Below are positions 1 to 5,835 of a stretch of 5,835 bases of DNA, piece after piece. The notes under the pieces are model-generated. The model was not told the origin of the DNA. It did not search any database and saw only the letters and a program-made list of their open reading frames with translations. A program made the translations under genes and the position numbers. Origin of the DNA: SHZT01 sp945889655 (GTDB taxonomy: Bacteria; Gemmatimonadota; Gemmatimonadetes; Gemmatimonadales; GWC2-71-9); the NCBI GenBank assembly GCA_945889655.1, contig CAMDCH010000174.1:1-5835 (forward strand). The letters are read 5' to 3'. The first letter of the stretch is position 1, and every line of letters starts with the position of its first letter.

Positions 1-1206
1 GAGAATCGTGGGCGACTCCAGCGCCTTCGCCATGAGTGCCTGCTCCGAAACCGCGCCGACACCGTTCCCGTCCTCGAGCACCGGGAGCTGCGAGACGTTG
101 TACGTACTCATCAGGTTGAGGGCCTGCCGGACGGTGGCCGTTGGCGCGATATGGGCCAGCGTCGGCGCGCCCCGGTCTTTTCCCGCCACGAGCTTGGCGA
201 CCGTCACCCGCTCATTCTCGAGGATTTCGTTTTCCCGCAGCCACTCGTCGTTGAAGACCTTTGAGAGGTATCGCTCCCCGGTGTCGCTCAGGATCGTGAC
301 CACCATGGCCGAGGGATCATTTACCGCGCGCGCCACCTGGAGTGCCGACACGACGTTCACGCCGGTCGAGCCTCCGACGAAAAGACCCTCTTCTTTTGCC
401 AGCCGCCGGGACATCAGTATCGCGTCCTTGTCGCTGACGAACATCCATTCGTCGATGACGTCGAAGTGCAGCGACGTGGGAATCTTGTCGCCGCCGATCC
501 CTTCGACCTTATACGGCTGGCCCTCACTTTTCTGGTGAGTCCTGGCGTAGTCGGTATAGATCGATCCCACCGGGTCACCAGCGATCACCCGGACACGCGG
601 ATTCTGTTCCTTGAGGTACCGGCCCGCGCCGCTCACCGTGCCGCCGGTTCCCGGGGAGCAGACGAAATGCGTGACGGCGCCTTCGGTCTGTTCCCAGATC
701 TCGGGGCCGGTGGTGCGGTAGTGCGCCTCGGGGTTCACCGGGTTGAAGTGCTGGTCGGCGAAGATGGAGTTCTGGTGCGCCGCCGCGATCGCGCGGCCTT
801 TCATGATGTAGTTCTCGGGATGGTCGGGGGGGACGGCCGTGGGCGTGATGATGACCTCGGCTCCCAGGGCCCGGAGCAGCCGGGCTTTCTCCTGCGACAT
901 CTTGTCGGGCATCGTGAAAATGCAGTGATACCCCTTCACCGCCGCCGCGAGCGCCAGGCCCACGCCGGTGTTGCCGGAGGTGGCTTCCACGATCACGCCG
1001 CCCGGCTTGAGACGACCCTCGCGCTCCGCTGCCTCGATCATCGCGATCCCGATGCGGTCCTTTACCGATCCGCCGGGATTGAAGAACTCCGCCTTGGCGT
1101 AGACGGGCGTGCGAATGCCGGCGGCGACGCGGTTGAGCCTGATCAGCGGCGTCCAGCCGATCGTCTCGAGGACGTTCTGGTAGGGCCGGAGATGAGAGGG
1201 TTTCAT
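1..1206 (-). CDS. cbs: Cystathionine beta-synthase-type PLP enzyme with C-terminal CBS domain (3' end outside window)
   Basis: Cytoplasmic fold-type II PLP enzyme, most likely condensing serine (or an activated serine) with homocysteine to give cystathionine, the first step of transsulfuration. 402 codons are visible from the ATG at 1206 and the frame is still open at base 1. Seen in the protein: the PLP lysine K49 in NPGGSVKDR, the substrate loop TSGNTG (76-81), the phosphate-binding loop GTGGT (186-190), VEGIGGDKIP (234-243) and GGSTG (278-282). The segment YLSKVFNDEW (313-322) and the EGIG-D-IP pattern resemble cystathionine beta-synthases more than plain CysK. From about residue 335 a CBS (Bateman-type) domain begins, with VSQLPVLED at 371-379; it is cut by the window edge. 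Bacterial members run to roughly 455-465 residues, so about 55-60 are missing. No N-terminal haem-binding extension is present, unlike the human enzyme. The ATG overlaps the TGA of the upstream lipoprotein gene by four bases. A cysteine synthase with a CBS domain is the main alternative. Confidence 0.88.
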   Translation of the reverse strand, partial: MKPSHLRPYQNVLETIGWTPLIRLNRVAAGIRTPVYAKAEFFNPGGSVKDRIGIAMIEAAEREGRLKPGGVIVEATSGNTGVGLALAAAVKGYHCIFTMPDKMSQEKARLLRALGAEVIITPTAVPPDHPENYIMKGRAIAAAHQNSIFADQHFNPVNPEAHYRTTGPEIWEQTEGAVTHFVCSPGTGGTVSGAGRYLKEQNPRVRVIAGDPVGSIYTDYARTHQKSEGQPYKVEGIGGDKIPTSLHFDVIDEWMFVSDKDAILMSRRLAKEEGLFVGGSTGVNVVSALQVARAVNDPSAMVVTILSDTGERYLSKVFNDEWLRENEILENERVTVAKLVAGKDRGAPTLAHIAPTATVRQALNLMSTYNVSQLPVLEDGNGVGAVSEQALMAKALESPTIL

Positions 1207-1618
1207 GGCGACCCCCCGGCCGCGCCGTCGGGGCGACGGAATTCGATGGGCTGCAGGAACGAGGTCGACACCGGTCGCCCGTTCTTGCGCGCCGGCGCGA
1301 ATTTCATTCCCGGGACCGCGGCGAGCGCCGCCGAATCGAGGCCGGCGACACCACTCCCCTCGGCTACGTGCGTCGATTCCGCCACGAGACGACCGAGCGA
1401 GTCCACGTACAGGCGCAGGAGCACCGTTCCCTCGATGTTCTGCTGGAAGAGCGGCGGCGGATAGCGCACCGGCGAATCCGCGTTGGTCACCACCGGTGGC
1501 TCGAACGGCGGGTAGGTCGAGTCCGCCGCCACCGCCCCTCCGAGCTCCGAGGCCGACCGGTCGGGACAGGCCGCGGTTACCAGCGCGAGTGACGTAATGC
1601 CGGCGATGGCAGCAATTC

Positions 1619-1622
<4 letters not shown>
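1203..1622 (-). CDS. Putative lipoprotein with TonB C-terminal domain
   Basis: A 139-residue exported protein. The N-terminus has a short charged start (MR) and a hydrophobic stretch ending in LVTAAC, an acceptable lipobox with the acylated cysteine at C19, so the mature protein is probably membrane-anchored by lipid. A short proline-containing linker (PPFEPP) follows. The rest, about residues 52-131, matches the TonB_C pattern: RYPPPLFQQNIEGTV, a beta strand LRLYVDSLGRLV, a helix with LDSAALAAV, then MKFAPARKNGRPVS and PIEF. In the family this domain contacts TonB boxes of outer-membrane transporters. This protein lacks the TonB transmembrane anchor that binds ExbB/ExbD and the long periplasm-spanning proline region, so classical energy transduction is doubtful. 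The reading frame runs open further upstream inside mutS (to 2066), but the start at 1622 is preferred because it gives the signal peptide, has a good ribosome binding site, and its ATG overlaps the mutS stop as ATGA. Function is inferred from the domain only. Confidence 0.85.
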
Positions 1623-4191
<2,569 letters not shown>

Positions 4192-4195
<4 letters not shown>

Positions 4196-5067
4196 GGCTC
4201 CTCGACCACGAATGGCGCGAGGTTGGCCTTCCGGCGGATCTCGGTGACCACGCGCAATGCCTCGGCCCGCGTCTTGTAGTGCCCCACCCGGACCTTGAGG
4301 AATCCGTCGGTATCGCGCACGACGCGGGACTCGAACCCCGCCTTGCGCAGCGCCTGCATCGACTGGTCGGCGGCTGCCGGACTCCGGACCGCCGCAACCT
4401 GGACAGCGAACCTGGTGGCCTCGCCGGCTGGAGCCGTCGCCACTTCGCCTGGCCTCGGGGCCGGGGTGGGTGTCGTGCTGTCGCGGACCGTCGTATCGGG
4501 CCTGGCGCTGTCCGCGCGCACGAGCGGGAGATTGACGCAGCGCTGTACGTAGAACCTGGCGCGATTGGCCAGCTCGATGTCGTCGCCGGCGGAATCAGCG
4601 GCCTGGCCAAGGTGGCGGCACGCGTTGGTGAGGTTGCCCTGGTCGATCTCCGCTCGCCCCGCCCAGTAGGCAGCCTGGGCCCGCGCGGGGCTCAACGGAT
4701 AGTCACTCAGGACTTTCTGCGCGGAGTTGAGCGTGGTGGTGGCGTCGCCGGTAGCGAAGGCGATCTGCGCAACCCGCAGCAGCGCGCGGTCCGCCCACGC
4801 GGACTGCGAGTACTCGATGCTGGTGCGGCGAAGGTAGCGCAGCGCGGAATCGGAACTCACCGCGACCACGCCCGCGGTGTAAAGGATTTCCGCGTACAGC
4901 GAGTCGGTGGCCGGCGTGGCGATCAGCCGCCGACGCACCAGCGACCGTGCCGAGTCGCCCCGCCCCTCGGTCACCAGGCGCACCGCGTCGAGGAGCGCGG
5001 AGTCCTGCTGGGCCGAGAGCGGCCCGGCGGCGAGGAGTGCGACGAGTGGAAGCAGGCGGCGCATCAT
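4192..5067 (-). CDS. Secreted TPR-like protein with C-terminal SPOR domain
   Basis: A 291-residue exported protein. Residues 1-19 (MMRRLLPLVALLAAGPLSA) form a signal peptide with a probable cut before QQ, and there is no lipobox cysteine. Residues about 24-183 are alanine-rich paired helices in the TPR/YbgF style (for example YLRRTSIEYSQSAWADRALL and AAYWAGRAEIDQGN). A Pro/Thr/Asp-rich linker (about 184-219) leads to a SPOR domain at 220-290: FAVQVAAVRS, ALRKAGFESRVVRD, LKVRVGHYKTRAEAL. SPOR domains bind denuded peptidoglycan glycan strands, often at the division septum; the TPR part probably binds a protein partner in the periplasm. Two cysteines, C150 and C177, could form a disulfide. The start at 5067 is chosen because it gives the signal peptide and overlaps the holA stop as ATGA. 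A second ATG follows directly at 5064. The frame is open upstream to 5355, but that part lies inside holA and would bury the signal peptide. The exact role is unknown. Confidence 0.88.
4198..4203 (-). promoter_or_regulatory. Shine-Dalgarno-like GAGGAG unusually close to the mutS GTG
   Basis: The minus strand reads GAGGAG with only two bases before the GTG start at 4195. The sequence is a strong match to the anti-SD, but the spacing is shorter than usual. Together with the GTGA overlap this suggests that mutS is translated mainly by ribosomes finishing the SPOR gene. It lies within the final codons (VVEEP) of that gene, so coincidence is possible. Confidence 0.4.
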
Positions 5068-5835
5068 GCCGCGGCCCCGGCGGGCGATCCCGCCGTCAGC
5101 GAGAGGACGAGCGCCGCCAGCACCGAGCGCTCGTCCGAAACTGTCGAGTTCTTCAGTGAACGATCCGCTTCGTACGTGGCGGCGATGGCCCGTTCGATCT
5201 CGCGGCCGGTCCACTGCTGTGCGGTCCTGCTCCATCGCTTGGCCTCCTCGCTCCACAGGCCCACGTTCTGAAACCGGCTGACCTTCAGTCGCTGGAAGAT
5301 CTGGTCGCTGACCTGGCGAGGTGCGACCCCCTCGTCGAGCAACCCCCGGGCCCACCGGCAGCCAACCAGGGCGGTACCCAGCGCCATGCCCATGCGCACG
5401 CCGTTGATGCCCGGCTGCGGTAGCACGATGTCGAGCAGCGTGACCGCGGCCGGGGCGTCACGCCGAAGCACGGCGTCTACCCAGTCGGACAGGGTTTCCC
5501 CGCGGCGGATACCCACGAATTCGCTGACCGTTTCGACTGTCACCGGGTCACCGGGGTTCAGGGCGGCCGCCATTTTCTCCAGCTCCAGCCCTATGGCGGC
5601 GAGATCACTCCCCACCGCGGCGACGAGGTGCTGCGCCGCGTCCGCTTCGATCGCCACGCCCGCCTTCTTCGCGCGGTCGGCGATCCACCGGTTCAACTGA
5701 TCGGGCGTCAGCGGACGCGCATCCACGTGAGTCGCCTTCGCGGCGACCAGGGGATTGATCTTCTCACCCGCGCCGTGCGTCATCACAAGAACAGTGCTCG
5801 GCGACGGCCGCTCGAGGTACTTGAGCAGCATCTGC
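5064..5835 (-). CDS. holA: DNA polymerase III subunit delta (5' end outside window)
   Basis: C-terminal 256 or so residues of the delta subunit of the clamp loader, which opens the beta sliding clamp and passes it to DNA. The frame is open to the right edge; whole HolA proteins are about 330-345 residues, so roughly 80-90 N-terminal residues are missing. Seen: the end of the N-terminal AAA-like domain (STVLVMTHGAGEKIN), the helical middle region with LTPDQLNRWIADRAKKAG and the lid-like segment AIGLELEKMAA, then TVETVSEFVG, WVDAVLRRDAPAAVTLLDIV, and the C-terminal collar domain ending in YEADRSLKNSTVSDERSVLAALVLSL, where the AD-x-x-LK pattern is typical of the family. The weak primary sequence but clear pattern of helices is normal for HolA. 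The ATG at 5831 is an internal methionine (a glutamine codon precedes it in frame), not the start. The TGA at 5066-5064 overlaps the next gene's ATG. It heads the visible part of the operon. Confidence 0.9.
   Translation of the reverse strand, partial: QMLLKYLERPSPSTVLVMTHGAGEKINPLVAAKATHVDARPLTPDQLNRWIADRAKKAGVAIEADAAQHLVAAVGSDLAAIGLELEKMAAALNPGDPVTVETVSEFVGIRRGETLSDWVDAVLRRDAPAAVTLLDIVLPQPGINGVRMGMALGTALVGCRWARGLLDEGVAPRQVSDQIFQRLKVSRFQNVGLWSEEAKRWSRTAQQWTGREIERAIAATYEADRSLKNSTVSDERSVLAALVLSLTAGSPAGAAA

Noticed and set aside
466..1464. A 332-codon open frame on the plus strand across the cbs and TonB_C genes
   Set aside because: It is antisense to two well-supported genes, crosses their junction, and its product shows no family pattern.
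4279..5271. A 330-codon open frame on the plus strand opposite the SPOR gene and the end of holA
   Set aside because: It is antisense to genes with recognisable domains, and its translation has no signal, domain or motif.
5068..5355. Upstream extension of the SPOR protein frame into holA
   Set aside because: It is an out-of-frame reading of holA with Arg/Gly-rich sequence, and it would displace the clear signal peptide beginning at 5067.

Overview
This window is GC-rich and fully coding on the minus strand. Five genes lie head to tail and are read from right to left: holA (DNA polymerase III delta, 5' end cut by the right edge), a secreted TPR/SPOR-domain protein, mutS, a small lipoprotein with a TonB C-terminal domain, and a cystathionine beta-synthase-type PLP enzyme (3' end cut by the left edge). 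There is no intergenic DNA, RNA gene, mobile element, CRISPR array, promoter or terminator to report. The regulatory signals I can see are the start/stop overlaps and short Shine-Dalgarno-like stretches inside the preceding genes.

The organism is a high-GC, diderm (Gram-negative-type) bacterium. The SPOR protein with a signal peptide, the lipoprotein and the TonB-like domain point to an outer-membrane-bearing cell. The mix of a TonB_C lipoprotein, a TPR-SPOR protein and a eukaryote-like CBS enzyme beside mutS would suit Gemmatimonadota or a related soil phylum. That assignment is an inference and not firm.

Layout: 5835-5064 holA; 5067-4192 TPR/SPOR protein; 4195-1619 mutS; 1622-1203 TonB_C lipoprotein; 1206-1 CBS enzyme. 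Every one of the four junctions is a 4-base overlap (ATGA, GTGA, ATGA, ATGA), so the set is very probably one transcript with coupled translation. Its promoter would lie upstream of holA, outside the window.

The operon mixes jobs. HolA is part of the clamp loader, and MutS repairs mismatches and carries a near-consensus beta-clamp-binding motif at its C-terminus, so these two meet at the replication fork. The SPOR and TonB_C proteins belong to the cell envelope, and the CBS enzyme belongs to sulfur amino acid metabolism. I found no clear sign of a novel defence or mobile system. The points most worth a second look are the strictly overlapping gene chain, the anchor-less TonB-domain lipoprotein, the envelope genes inserted between replication and repair genes, and a strong perfect hairpin near the start of mutS.
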